DNA of 14,955 bases. Source: an uncultured Bacilli bacterium. Lineage in GTDB: Bacteria > Bacillota_I > Bacilli_A > RF39 > UBA660. Below are positions 6,099 through 13,982 of this stretch, piece by piece. The notes beneath the pieces were generated by a model that saw only the letters and a program-made list of their open reading frames with translations, made no database searches and had not been told where the DNA came from. Both the position numbers and the translations under genes were made by a program. The number at the start of each line of letters is the position of its first letter. Position 1 is the stretch's first letter. Where the stretch lies: the NCBI GenBank assembly GCA_910587535.1, contig CAJUKM010000031.1, positions 1-14,955 on the forward strand, in the 5' to 3' direction.

Positions 6099-9000
6099 TC
6101 ATTCTATTTTTTGAAAATTACTTTCTAATATCGAATATAAGTACAAATTTATATCCTTATTCGATACAGTACTTATGTAGTTTTTATAGCCTTTAAGCTG
6201 TTTAAAATAATTTTCATTCTCGACGTTCTTAAGTTTATAATCGATTATATCGATGTGGTCACTGTACTCTATCATCAAATCTATTATACCATGATAGGAT
6301 ATATCTTTTTCATCGTAAATGAATTCGAACTCTTTAAATATTTTTGCAGCAGAAATATTTTTAATGAGTGGTGAATTTACAAAGTTCGTAACTTTCTCTC
6401 TTATGAATTCATCATCTATATCCGTTGGTTCATAATTTTTTAAATCAATATATTCTAATATTTCATGAATTCTAGTACCAAACTCCATTTTTTTAACTTT
6501 TCCACTATCGATTAGTTCAAGGTTTTTCTTAGAGTAAGAAACATTGTCTTGTTTATTAGCTTTTAATGATATCTCGCTTACTAGAAAATCGTTCTTCATG
6601 AACTGTGCTTCGACATCTTTATTTTCCTTTATATATAGGTAATCTTTAGTGAGGCCTATTTTTTGCAAATCTATAGTTTTAAAGTAGGCTGGTAAATAGT
6701 TTTTAATTCCATATATAAAATCCGCTAGACTTTTGAAGTTCAATCTTCTTATAGATTCGATCGTTCCTTCTCTATTTTTCTCCAGTTTTGTAGTATCTCT
6801 ATGTGGAAGAGTGATGATGATTTTTTCTCGCGCTCTAGTAAGTGCTACATAGAAAAGTCTGATCTTCTCACTTATCTCGTCGTTAGTAAAAGAATATTTA
6901 TAAAGTTCTTTTAGTATAGTGTTATCGTTTTCTTCGTCTTCTAGAGTAACTGGCGCGATAATTCCTAATTTTTTATCGGCAATAAATTTATCTTTCAGTT
7001 CTCTAGTATTAAATGAATGAGCTAGGTCTGCAAAGTAACATATAGGGTACTCGAGTCCTTTCGATTTATGGATCGTTAGTATTTTAACACTGTCGACATC
7101 GTCGTTAAATGCAGTATATTTGATATCCATATCTTCTGTCAATATTTCACCTAGATATTCATCAAACATCTCTATTGTGTATCCCATCGATCCTAAATTC
7201 GTCGCAATATCTACTAGTTTAGTAAGTCTTACATTCGTATTTTCGTAGTCACCTACTTTATAAATCTTAGAATAGAATTCGGTCACATCTAATAACTCTA
7301 GCAAAATCTCTCTTATCGTTTTAGAATACAGGCTGTCGATTCTATCTAAATCTTCGTACAGCTTAGACGATTTAAATTTTTCTTCGGATAAGAAATCAAA
7401 AAGTTGTTGATCGTCATATTCGTATAAAAAGCTTCTGCCTATACTCATGAATGCATATTTGAATTCTATATCGTAGTTTCTTTTTTTGATATGTAAAAAT
7501 AACGTTATGAGATTTTTTATTATAAATAGATCGTCACTAGAATTTAGTCTATCATCTTTTAAGATCGTAAGTGGAATGTTTAGGTGTTCAAATATCTTTT
7601 TAAATTTGTCAAAAAATTTACTTCTGTCTAGTATTATAACGGCATCCGAATATTTAAACGGTCTCATCAGAGAAGTGTTTTTGTCAAAAACTTCTAATCT
7701 ATTATCGATCTTGTTTTTTATGTCATTCGCTATCGTAAATATCTCTATTTCATCGTCACCATATTCTTCATTACCTTCTGAATCGTATTCTAATACTTCG
7801 AAATTGTAGTCGTAATTAGTCGACTTTTTTTGTAAATACTCTTCGTTTCCGAAAACCATTTCATGAGAAACAGTGTAGGCAGCCCCACCAAGAGAGTCGT
7901 CCATGATGAGTCCAAAAATGTCGTTGATATTTTCGAGTACTTCTTTTCTTGAGCGGAAATTTTTTATTAAATCGATTTTATAGCCACCGTCTTTTTGTGA
8001 ATAGTGATCGTACTTGGTTTTAAATATGTCTGGATTAGATCCTCTAAATCTATAGATCGATTGTTTGATATCTCCAACCATATATACGTTTTCATTTGCA
8101 ATAAGTGAAATAAAGGTTTCTTGAACATCGTTCGTATCTTGATATTCATCGATCATTATTTCTTTAAACTTATCTCTCAAAGTTTCTCTTGCAATAGCAA
8201 ATCTTTTTAGGATGTCTATAGATAGTTTGGCAATGTCGCTGAAGGTATAAATTTCATTTTCTTTTTTATACTTATCTAGTTCATCAAAGAACTTAACTAA
8301 AATTCTTTTTATTGAAAGAATCGTATTTTTAGTCGTTAGGATGTCGTCCTTTATTTTCTTTTCATCACCATAATCTTTTAACTTTAATAAATCGTCTAAG
8401 GCTTTTTTAATATTCTCTTTTGCCTTTTTCGTTTCTTCTTCTGCACCTTTTTTTAGTGACGGCAAACGTACTGGTGAAATAATCGCAAATTCTTCTAAAG
8501 TATTAATGTTCAGTATAGGAAGTACTACGTTGTTGATTTTTTCTATGAAATCCTCATCAAAAAAGCGATATCCATTTTCGAGTTCTAGGTAGAGAATTCG
8601 TTTTTTTTCGTCGACGAGTTTTTTAAAGTCATATATTATCTTTCGGATATTTTCTTCTGTAAAAAACTTATTTTCTATATAATCTAGATACTCTTCTCTA
8701 TCTAAGTATCCGTCTATTTTTTCTATCAAAGATAGTATGGCATTTTTTAAGGTGCGATCGTTTTTCAAACAATACGTTTTAATAAAGTCTGTAAACGTAT
8801 CTTCCCGTTTCTTATAGGACTCTTCAAAAACTCTATCGAGTATTTTTTTCATCTCTAATTTTACTATAGTATCGTCCGTGATAGAGATATCTTTTTTAAT
8901 GTTTAAAAGGTAATGATATTTTTTTACGACCGATAACGCGAAGGAATCGAAAGTCGTAATATAAGACGAGTCCAAAGCATCTAATTCTCTTTTTAGAGAA

Positions 9001-9224
9001 GAATCTTTTTTGATCTTTTTTCTGATGCGATCTTTCATCTCTTCGGCAGCCGCTCTAGTAAACGTCAGAATGAGCAGTTCATCGATATGGATTCCCGACT
9101 TCAGTTTGTAGATTACTCTTTCAGATAGTACAGCGGTTTTTCCCGAACCTGCTCCCGCACTTACGATGATGTTAGTACCGGATTTTTCGATAGCTTCTTG
9201 TTGTTCCTTAGTCCACGTCGGCAT
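6099..9224 (-). CDS. addA: ATP-dependent helicase/nuclease subunit A (AddA)
   Basis: AddA is the UvrD-type 3'-5' helicase and nuclease subunit of AddAB, which resects double-strand breaks for RecA. The 1041-residue product shows Walker A SAGAGSGKT (about 22-30), LTFTRAAAEEM (53-63), the DExx box DEYQDTN (359-365), GDIKQSIYRFRG, TIHKSKGLEYP and FYVALTRARE. The C-terminal PD-(D/E)XK nuclease has His920, Asp982 (GIIDLM), Asp995 and Lys997 (IIDYKL). B. subtilis AddA is about 1230 residues, so this is a compact version with all catalytic motifs present. The frame extends to a GTG at 9233, but that codon lies inside the ribosome binding site AGGAGG. ATG 9224-9222, about eight bases downstream, is chosen. 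The start overlaps the end of addB by 17 bases, the usual sign of coupled translation. The stop is TGA, followed at once by a terminator. Confidence 0.97.
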   Translation of the reverse strand: MPTWTKEQQEAIEKSGTNIIVSAGAGSGKTAVLSERVIYKLKSGIHIDELLILTFTRAAAEEMKDRIRKKIKKDSSLKRELDALDSSYITTFDSFALSVVKKYHYLLNIKKDISITDDTIVKLEMKKILDRVFEESYKKREDTFTDFIKTYCLKNDRTLKNAILSLIEKIDGYLDREEYLDYIENKFFTEENIRKIIYDFKKLVDEKKRILYLELENGYRFFDEDFIEKINNVVLPILNINTLEEFAIISPVRLPSLKKGAEEETKKAKENIKKALDDLLKLKDYGDEKKIKDDILTTKNTILSIKRILVKFFDELDKYKKENEIYTFSDIAKLSIDILKRFAIARETLRDKFKEIMIDEYQDTNDVQETFISLIANENVYMVGDIKQSIYRFRGSNPDIFKTKYDHYSQKDGGYKIDLIKNFRSRKEVLENINDIFGLIMDDSLGGAAYTVSHEMVFGNEEYLQKKSTNYDYNFEVLEYDSEGNEEYGDDEIEIFTIANDIKNKIDNRLEVFDKNTSLMRPFKYSDAVIILDRSKFFDKFKKIFEHLNIPLTILKDDRLNSSDDLFIIKNLITLFLHIKKRNYDIEFKYAFMSIGRSFLYEYDDQQLFDFLSEEKFKSSKLYEDLDRIDSLYSKTIREILLELLDVTEFYSKIYKVGDYENTNVRLTKLVDIATNLGSMGYTIEMFDEYLGEILTEDMDIKYTAFNDDVDSVKILTIHKSKGLEYPICYFADLAHSFNTRELKDKFIADKKLGIIAPVTLEDEENDNTILKELYKYSFTNDEISEKIRLFYVALTRAREKIIITLPHRDTTKLEKNREGTIESIRRLNFKSLADFIYGIKNYLPAYFKTIDLQKIGLTKDYLYIKENKDVEAQFMKNDFLVSEISLKANKQDNVSYSKKNLELIDSGKVKKMEFGTRIHEILEYIDLKNYEPTDIDDEFIREKVTNFVNSPLIKNISAAKIFKEFEFIYDEKDISYHGIIDLMIEYSDHIDIIDYKLKNVENENYFKQLKGYKNYISTVSNKDINLYLYSILESNFQKIE

Positions 9225-11589
9225 ATGTTTCACCTCCTAAAAATTCTTCTCTTTTAACGGATTTAAGTTTTAGAATATCTTTGTTTTTTACAAAGCATAT
9301 ATCTTTAAATCGACAGAAGGCACAGCCCTTCATTTTTCCACCGATCTCTTTTGGATTTATGTCGAACTTGGCTTCTAATATATCTTTAGATGCTTCTAGG
9401 ATCTTCCTATCGACTAAATCTATCATAGTGTCTATTTCGGAATCGGAAAGTATTTTAGAATATTTGCTAAAACCCTCTTTTCCTATTTTCAAGGATTTAA
9501 TCAGGCGACTATCCTCATATGTACTGTCGACTTTTTCTAGTATTTTTATTTTTCCATTTGAATAACCTTGCAGTTTGAGAGCATTTCTTTTCTTTTCTAC
9601 GTCTATCTCATTGTGAAGTATCTTTTGGAGATAGAAGCCTCCTATATGAGCATCTTTTAATGGTTCAAACTTTTTAATAAGGTAAGCATAGACAGGGAGT
9701 TGCATGTCTAGTCCATATATCGCATTGTCTATGTTTAATTCTGGATTTCCAGTCTTGTAATCCACTATTGCTGCAATCTTTCCATCTTCGAAATTGCCAT
9801 ACATTATTTTGTCTATGAAGCCTTTGAAGGTGACGTTATTTTTATCGTCAATAGGTACTTCGATTTTTTGTTCATATAGTTCTTCTTTTAAAGATGAGTA
9901 CTCTTTTTCTTCTTTAATCGTGTCTATGATGAATTCTAACTCTTTTTTTAGGATGTCTAGAAAAAACGTTTCCATCTCATTGAAAGTTATCTGTTTTTCT
10001 TCCAAAGCTTTTTGCCACGAATTTTCAAAATTGAAATCTTCTTTAAATGCTTCTGATAAAACACTGTGAAATATATTTCCAAGCGCTGTATCAAACGTAT
10101 CATGAAATTTATCTATTTTTAGAACGTATTCTAGATAATAGCGAAATCCACATTTGTAATATGAGTTCATACTAGAGTAAGAAAGAGTCAGTTTGTTTTC
10201 TAAGTAATTTTTAAGACTCTCTTTATTTATTCCTTTAAAAGTGTTGTCATAACTCTGATATGGTTCATCTTTATAATGGTTATTAAGTATGTGATAATTT
10301 TCACTTTCACTTCCATATTTTCTTCGCTCATCTCTGGCTGTTAGAAGGCACTTTTTATTATAGCTCTCCGAATGTTCAAAAGTCATATTGGACTTTTTAA
10401 TCTCGAACATTTCTTCGTCATAAGCGTTCGAGATATAGAGTTCTCCACTTAAATCTCTATCACAGTAAGTCACCGTAAGATTTTCAATATTTGCTAAAGC
10501 TAATTTTGTTTTTTCTAAATTTTTCTTGTTGTAATCTATCGAATCGCTTATACCCAATTCGACTTTAATCTGATCGTCGAGATAGTCTTCATCTTTTTTA
10601 GTTTTCGGAATGATGCCTTGGTTAAAATTTAATAAAAATACATAGTCTCCGTCGGCTGGGGTGTAGCTTTCCAAATCGACTATCTCAACTACACCACTGT
10701 AAGTGTCATTGGGAATCGTTTTTTTGCTCAAGTCATCTATTATGATGTCCTTTACTTCTTCGTAATTCTTGACCCAACTGTATTCGTTTATACCATTTAT
10801 GATCGTTTCAAAAATACTCCTATCCCTCGGCGTCTTGATAAGTTTTTTTAGTTCTTCGATTGCACGTGTCATGTCAGAACTATATAGACGCTTGAACTCT
10901 GCTAAAAGAATAGTACTCGCGATCGTCTCATCTGTAGGGATGTAGATAGGAATGTTAAAGTCTTTAAATATGTTAGATAGAGCAAATTTATAAGGTTCTT
11001 CAATGTTTATAACTTTTATCTTTTCAACAGGTACATCATTCTTAATAAGTTTAACTATTTCGGATGCAACAAAAGAGATTTCATCTTCTAGTTTGGAAAA
11101 TTTGTATAGTGGGATTTTATTAATTCTGTTTTTTTTATGAAATGGGATTCTTTCTATCTTTGTATAATTTTCTATTTTTTTGAAGATACGCTCGTAGAAG
11201 TTATCTTCGTAATCCACTTCCAAGAGTACTATGTTAGAACGGTGTATATATTTTTTAAATATCGTGTCAATTTTAAGAAGATTATTTTCTTCTAGATATT
11301 TTTTTATCTCTAATAGTATGTCCGTCTTTGGAGTCTTAATATTTGTATCTTCTAAATAGTAGAGATTATCTGCAAATATTTTAGCTATTTCCATATTCAC
11401 GTCGTACTTCTTATGAATATAAAAAATAGCTTCTTTTGTATAGTCAAAACAGTACTTTTTTTTAAATTCTTCGAGGCCAATTATTTTTGCATTGCTTAAT
11501 TTTTTTTCTTTACCAATTCTCTTTAATAGATCTCTTTTTTTGGCATCTCTAGTTATTATTAAAGTATCATCTACAAAATCTAAATCCAT
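9208..11589 (-). CDS. addB: AddB-like PD-(D/E)XK nuclease subunit, short form lacking Walker A
   Basis: Partner subunit of AddA in the break-resection complex. The 793-residue product is about 30 percent shorter than B. subtilis AddB (about 1160). The C-terminal nuclease is intact: His508 (GNIFHSVL), Asp593 (GFIDKIM), and Asp610 with Lys612 (VDYKTG). The four cysteines of the AddB iron-sulfur cluster are present at 480 (YYKCGFRYY) and at 756, 759 and 765 (CAFCRFKDIC). The N-terminus has no GxxGSGK(S/T) motif; it starts LIITRDAKKRDLLKR, so this subunit should not bind ATP there. A large part of the helicase-like, Chi-scanning region has shrunk. The frame extends to a GTG at 11598 that lies in the ribosome binding site AGAGGTG. 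ATG 11589-11587 is the better start. It is the first gene of the addB-addA operon, from a strong promoter at 11610-11638. Confidence 0.92.
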   Translation of the reverse strand: MDLDFVDDTLIITRDAKKRDLLKRIGKEKKLSNAKIIGLEEFKKKYCFDYTKEAIFYIHKKYDVNMEIAKIFADNLYYLEDTNIKTPKTDILLEIKKYLEENNLLKIDTIFKKYIHRSNIVLLEVDYEDNFYERIFKKIENYTKIERIPFHKKNRINKIPLYKFSKLEDEISFVASEIVKLIKNDVPVEKIKVINIEEPYKFALSNIFKDFNIPIYIPTDETIASTILLAEFKRLYSSDMTRAIEELKKLIKTPRDRSIFETIINGINEYSWVKNYEEVKDIIIDDLSKKTIPNDTYSGVVEIVDLESYTPADGDYVFLLNFNQGIIPKTKKDEDYLDDQIKVELGISDSIDYNKKNLEKTKLALANIENLTVTYCDRDLSGELYISNAYDEEMFEIKKSNMTFEHSESYNKKCLLTARDERRKYGSESENYHILNNHYKDEPYQSYDNTFKGINKESLKNYLENKLTLSYSSMNSYYKCGFRYYLEYVLKIDKFHDTFDTALGNIFHSVLSEAFKEDFNFENSWQKALEEKQITFNEMETFFLDILKKELEFIIDTIKEEKEYSSLKEELYEQKIEVPIDDKNNVTFKGFIDKIMYGNFEDGKIAAIVDYKTGNPELNIDNAIYGLDMQLPVYAYLIKKFEPLKDAHIGGFYLQKILHNEIDVEKKRNALKLQGYSNGKIKILEKVDSTYEDSRLIKSLKIGKEGFSKYSKILSDSEIDTMIDLVDRKILEASKDILEAKFDINPKEIGGKMKGCAFCRFKDICFVKNKDILKLKSVKREEFLGGETYADVD

Positions 11590-11609
11590 ATCGTACACCT
11601 CTATAAATC

Positions 11610-11638
11610 ATTATAAATTTTGTAATACGCAAAGTCAA
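11610..11638 (-). promoter_or_regulatory. Promoter of the addB-addA operon
   Basis: On the minus strand TTGACT (11638-11633), a 17-base spacer, then a perfect TATAAT (11615-11610). It is one mismatch from the sigma-A consensus, and the ribosome binding site follows shortly after the predicted start. Confidence 0.85.
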
Positions 11639-11656
11639 ATAAGTATGCAAAAATGG

Positions 11657-11685
11657 TTGAAATAGGAACTTCACAATGTTATCAT
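11657..11685 (+). promoter_or_regulatory. Candidate promoter of the thioredoxin-like gene
   Basis: TTGAAA (11657-11662), a 17-base spacer, then TATCAT (11680-11685). The predicted start would leave a very short leader that barely includes the GGGGTGA ribosome binding site (about 11689-11695), so the real start may differ. It is divergent from, and about 20 bases away from, the addB promoter. Confidence 0.4.
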
Positions 11686-11701
11686 TATGGGGTGATAGTA
11701 A

Positions 11702-12217
11702 ATGAAAATTAAAAGTGTATTTTTAGTGTCGTTGTTTATTTTAATCTCCGTCTTAATAACGATCACGGTTTATATTTTTTATGAACGCATGGAGCATGTA
11801 GAAGACGATGAAGATATCGTTAAAGAAAATCTTGAAATAAAGTACATCTCTTCTTATTCCGAAATAGAAGATTTAATAAGTGGAAGTAATCCTGCTTACA
11901 TAGTTCTTGGTAAAAGTAACTGTACTTATTGTGAAAGATTTAAGCCAATTTTAAGAAGTCTAGTAGAGGAATATAGAGTCGATATCTATTATATAGATGT
12001 AAAAACTCTGACGGAAGACGATTATAAATCTACCCTAGATAGTGGTATAGTGATTCCCGGAAAATGTACAAAGTCTGGCGAAGAATCCACTTTAAGAGAA
12101 GGATTTGGTACTCCTTTGAGTTTAGTTATAAAAGAAAAAAAGACAATCGACTGTCTTAGGGGTTATAACGATTATGCAACTACGAAAGAATTTTTATCAA
12201 ATAATGGATTTATTTAG
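11702..12217 (+). CDS. Membrane-anchored thioredoxin-like protein (CTYC active site)
   Basis: A 171-residue protein with one N-terminal membrane segment (about residues 5-27), an acidic linker (31-42) and a thioredoxin-fold domain outside the membrane. The redox motif is C-T-Y-C (Cys74 and Cys77, within GKSNCTYCERFKP). The cis-proline of the fold is visible in FGTPLSLVI (Pro138). Two further cysteines (122 and 151) could form a structural disulfide. The layout resembles small thiol-disulfide proteins of Gram-positive bacteria, including bacteriocin-transport accessory proteins. The likely role is thiol-disulfide exchange on surface or exported proteins, but no partner is encoded nearby. It starts at ATG 11702 with GGGGTGA upstream. 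It is the only plus-strand gene here, divergent from addB, and its last eight bases overlap the end of the gene on the opposite strand. Confidence 0.75.
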   Translation: MKIKSVFLVSLFILISVLITITVYIFYERMEHVEDDEDIVKENLEIKYISSYSEIEDLISGSNPAYIVLGKSNCTYCERFKPILRSLVEEYRVDIYYIDVKTLTEDDYKSTLDSGIVIPGKCTKSGEESTLREGFGTPLSLVIKEKKTIDCLRGYNDYATTKEFLSNNGFI

Positions 12218-13034
12218 CGGTTTTAGCACTTTTTAAACCTTTTGGTAATATGATTAGGCTAATGCCTTTTTTCTTTGCCCAGATGTCTCTAATGGCTTTT
12301 AACGATTCTAAACAAACTCTAGTTTCATCATCGTAATATTTTTTCTCGATATCTCTTATGCATGCTTTCAACTTTTCATCTCCGATCATTTCGGAATTAG
12401 TAATAAGTTCTAGTATTCTGAAATTATGTTCATTGTTCAGTTTCGAGTTTCTCTTATTGATCATGTCATAAAGTGTTGCATAAATATTAAGACCGTTAAA
12501 ATCATTTTTGAAAATTGGGCTATATGCTTCATCGTTCATTTCACATAACAGTTTTTCGACATCCCTGTAATCTCCTTTTTGTAATCTTTCTAAAGAAGCA
12601 TATTTTATTAGTTCACATAATATCTGAGTTATAATAAACGGCTCTAAATTATTTATTAACCGATAGATAGAATTAGATAAGAACATCTCCCAATAAATAA
12701 GATATAGTTCTGGGTCAACTCGAGTATACGAACAAGCTTTTATAATGGACGTGACTATTAGGGTGTTAAAAGAAAACATCTTCTTTTTAAAACGATAAAT
12801 CATTAGGAAGAAAGAAAGTTTTTCTTGAGCATCTATAAAAATTTCGGAGTAACAAAAATAAAACTCTGCAAGAGTCAGTTCGTCTCCATTCTTTGAATTC
12901 CAAAGAGCAGGATTATATCGACGCAAAGCTAAAGTCGTAAGTGTGTTTATAGCAGTAGTGTCACCATTTTTGATCATTCTATCGTTAATGCTATGAATTT
13001 TAATATAAAGTTCATCTAACGTTATTATAGCCAT
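12210..13034 (-). CDS. Hypothetical protein, mostly alpha-helical
   Basis: I do not recognise this 274-residue protein. It looks soluble and largely helical. It has no signal peptide and no convincing membrane span, although residues 70-98 are hydrophobic and aromatic-rich (LSFFLMIYRFKKK). Leu/Ile/Glu/Lys-rich helices continue to a basic tail (LPKGLKSAKTAK). No catalytic motif is evident. The frame extends to a GTG at 13043 that forms part of the ribosome binding site AGGTGAG; ATG 13034-13032, five to six bases downstream, is preferred. It has its own near-consensus promoter (13061-13089). The gene follows another orphan gene on the same strand 62 bases upstream, so the two may work together. 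Its stop overlaps the thioredoxin-like gene by eight bases in a tail-to-tail arrangement, so there is no intergenic room for a terminator. Confidence 0.8.
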   Translation of the reverse strand: MAIITLDELYIKIHSINDRMIKNGDTTAINTLTTLALRRYNPALWNSKNGDELTLAEFYFCYSEIFIDAQEKLSFFLMIYRFKKKMFSFNTLIVTSIIKACSYTRVDPELYLIYWEMFLSNSIYRLINNLEPFIITQILCELIKYASLERLQKGDYRDVEKLLCEMNDEAYSPIFKNDFNGLNIYATLYDMINKRNSKLNNEHNFRILELITNSEMIGDEKLKACIRDIEKKYYDDETRVCLESLKAIRDIWAKKKGISLIILPKGLKSAKTAK

Positions 13035-13060
13035 GTAACTCACCTACCCGAATAAAAAAT

Positions 13061-13089
13061 ATTCTAGTCTATATCTCCTTTTTTGTCAA
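13061..13089 (-). promoter_or_regulatory. Strong promoter of the 274-residue hypothetical gene
   Basis: On the minus strand a perfect -35 box TTGACA (13089-13084), a spacer of exactly 17 bases and TAGAAT (13066-13061), one mismatch from consensus. It starts seven bases after the stop of the gene at 13097-13786. It gives the downstream gene expression independent of that gene. Confidence 0.85.
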
Positions 13090-13096
13090 CTCAGTA

Positions 13097-13786
13097 TTAT
13101 TTTTTCCTCAAAAAGAACTCTTTCATATCTTCGAGGTCACTACGATCTAGTTTGTATTTTTCTATTTCGAAAGAAAGGTACTTTAGCTCCTGTTTCAGAA
13201 CATGTAAATTTAAGATGTTTCTTGCTATATATCTTCTTTTCAAGCGTGCATATGGTCTATCTCCTACCAAATTAAAATTCACTTCAGAAAGATCTGCTCT
13301 AAGCATTCTAGCCGCACCTGCGATCATCTCAAAGTCTTCCATTTTAAGAGATCTTAACTTATGAAATCTAATATCATACATCGAGATTTTTCTATTCACT
13401 CCACTGTTACCTATTCCTTGATAGTAGTTATGTAAATCGGCTTTAATCGCTCTGCGTTCACACGATTCGATAACAATTATACCTTCTCTTTCAAGTCTTT
13501 TAAGCAAGTAAATAGTTAAAGAATGGGTATAACCACTATAGGGAAATGAAGTTTCATCTTTGACTTTGAGATTTTGAAAGCAATTTATAAACGATACGAG
13601 ATATACGAGTGAAGAATTTGTATAAAAAATCGATTTAAAAAGAAAAGAAAATGAAAATAAATTTTGCGATATATCGATAGCGTTTTTATATTCAAATTGA
13701 TTGAATTCTTCAGCGACTTGTATATCAACCAACTTTTTTCTAATAGCCATATATAAATTTTTATATCTATCTAAATTTACTTTCAT
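13097..13786 (-). CDS. Hypothetical protein next to the rRNA operon
   Basis: I do not recognise this 229-residue protein. It starts at ATG 13786-13784 with a good ribosome binding site, AAGGTGAG, three bases upstream. Residues about 45-75 are rich in Phe, Ser and aliphatic residues. The stretch THSLTIYLLKRLEREGIIVI (about 104-123) has the feel of a helix followed by a beta strand, as in a winged helix, but I cannot support that further. The C-terminal half is strongly basic and helical (RLKRRYIARN near 180-190) and ends in a charged helix, which would suit nucleic-acid binding; this is inference. No membrane segment or catalytic motif is clear. It lies only 42 bases behind the 5S rRNA gene on the same strand. 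No full promoter is visible, so readthrough from the rRNA operon or the extended -10 at 13813-13821 may drive it. Confidence 0.75.
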   Translation of the reverse strand: MKVNLDRYKNLYMAIRKKLVDIQVAEEFNQFEYKNAIDISQNLFSFSFLFKSIFYTNSSLVYLVSFINCFQNLKVKDETSFPYSGYTHSLTIYLLKRLEREGIIVIESCERRAIKADLHNYYQGIGNSGVNRKISMYDIRFHKLRSLKMEDFEMIAGAARMLRADLSEVNFNLVGDRPYARLKRRYIARNILNLHVLKQELKYLSFEIEKYKLDRSDLEDMKEFFLRKK

Positions 13787-13812
13787 TTTCTCACCTTCCC
13801 CAAAGTCACAAA

Positions 13813-13821
13813 ATTATTGCA
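13813..13821 (-). promoter_or_regulatory. Possible extended -10 promoter of the 229-residue gene
   Basis: The minus strand reads TGCAATAAT (13821-13813), an extended TGn motif with a -10 box one base from consensus. No -35 box stands at the right distance. It overlaps the T-run after the 5S gene. Confidence 0.25.
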
Positions 13822-13830
13822 AAAAAAAAA
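13821..13830 (-). terminator. T-run at the end of the rRNA operon
   Basis: Ten consecutive T on the minus strand directly follow the 3' end of 5S rRNA. There is no separate hairpin before the T-run. The closing helix of 5S itself would have to act as the stem, or another mechanism ends transcription. Confidence 0.45.
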
Positions 13831-13932
13831 CTGGCAACTACCTATTTTCGCTTACACTATCGTCGGCGTATCAGTGCTTAACTACTCTGTTCGGGATGGG
13901 AAGAGGTGTGACCACTGAGCTATCGTCACCAA
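13829..13932 (-). rRNA. rrf: 5S ribosomal RNA
   Basis: The minus strand reads TTGGTGACGATAGC at the 5' end, the universal CCATCCCGAACAGAG-type core (loop B/C region, about 13880-13900) and GTAGTTGCCAG at the 3' end. The two ends pair (TGGTGAC with GTTGCCA) as helix I. The length is about 104 nt, shorter than the 115-117 nt of Bacillus and close to Mollicutes 5S (about 107). The exact mature ends are uncertain by a few bases. It follows 23S on the same strand, as in a normal 16S-23S-5S operon. Confidence 0.95.
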
Positions 13933-13933
13933 T

Positions 13934-13950
13934 AAAGGATTTTGTCCTTT
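13934..13950 (-). other. Hairpin in the 23S-5S spacer
   Basis: AAAGGA (13934-13939) and TCCTTT (13945-13950) are complementary across a five-base loop. The hairpin ends a few bases before the 5S 5' end. The whole 23S-5S spacer is only about 50 bases and carries no tRNA. A role in rRNA processing is likely but inferred from position. Confidence 0.4.
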
Positions 13951-13982
13951 GTAAAACTGGATAATGTATACATCAAATTATA

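Noticed and set aside
7486..7809. Plus-strand open frame inside addA
   Set aside because: It is antisense to conserved AddA helicase sequence with no start signal. The same applies to 4619-4819, 9281-9565, 9794-10069 and 13083-13364, and to a minus-strand out-of-frame piece at 7967-8149.
13701..13964. Plus-strand open frame running through the 5S gene
   Set aside because: It crosses a structural RNA in antisense and the start of a real minus-strand gene, so it is spurious.
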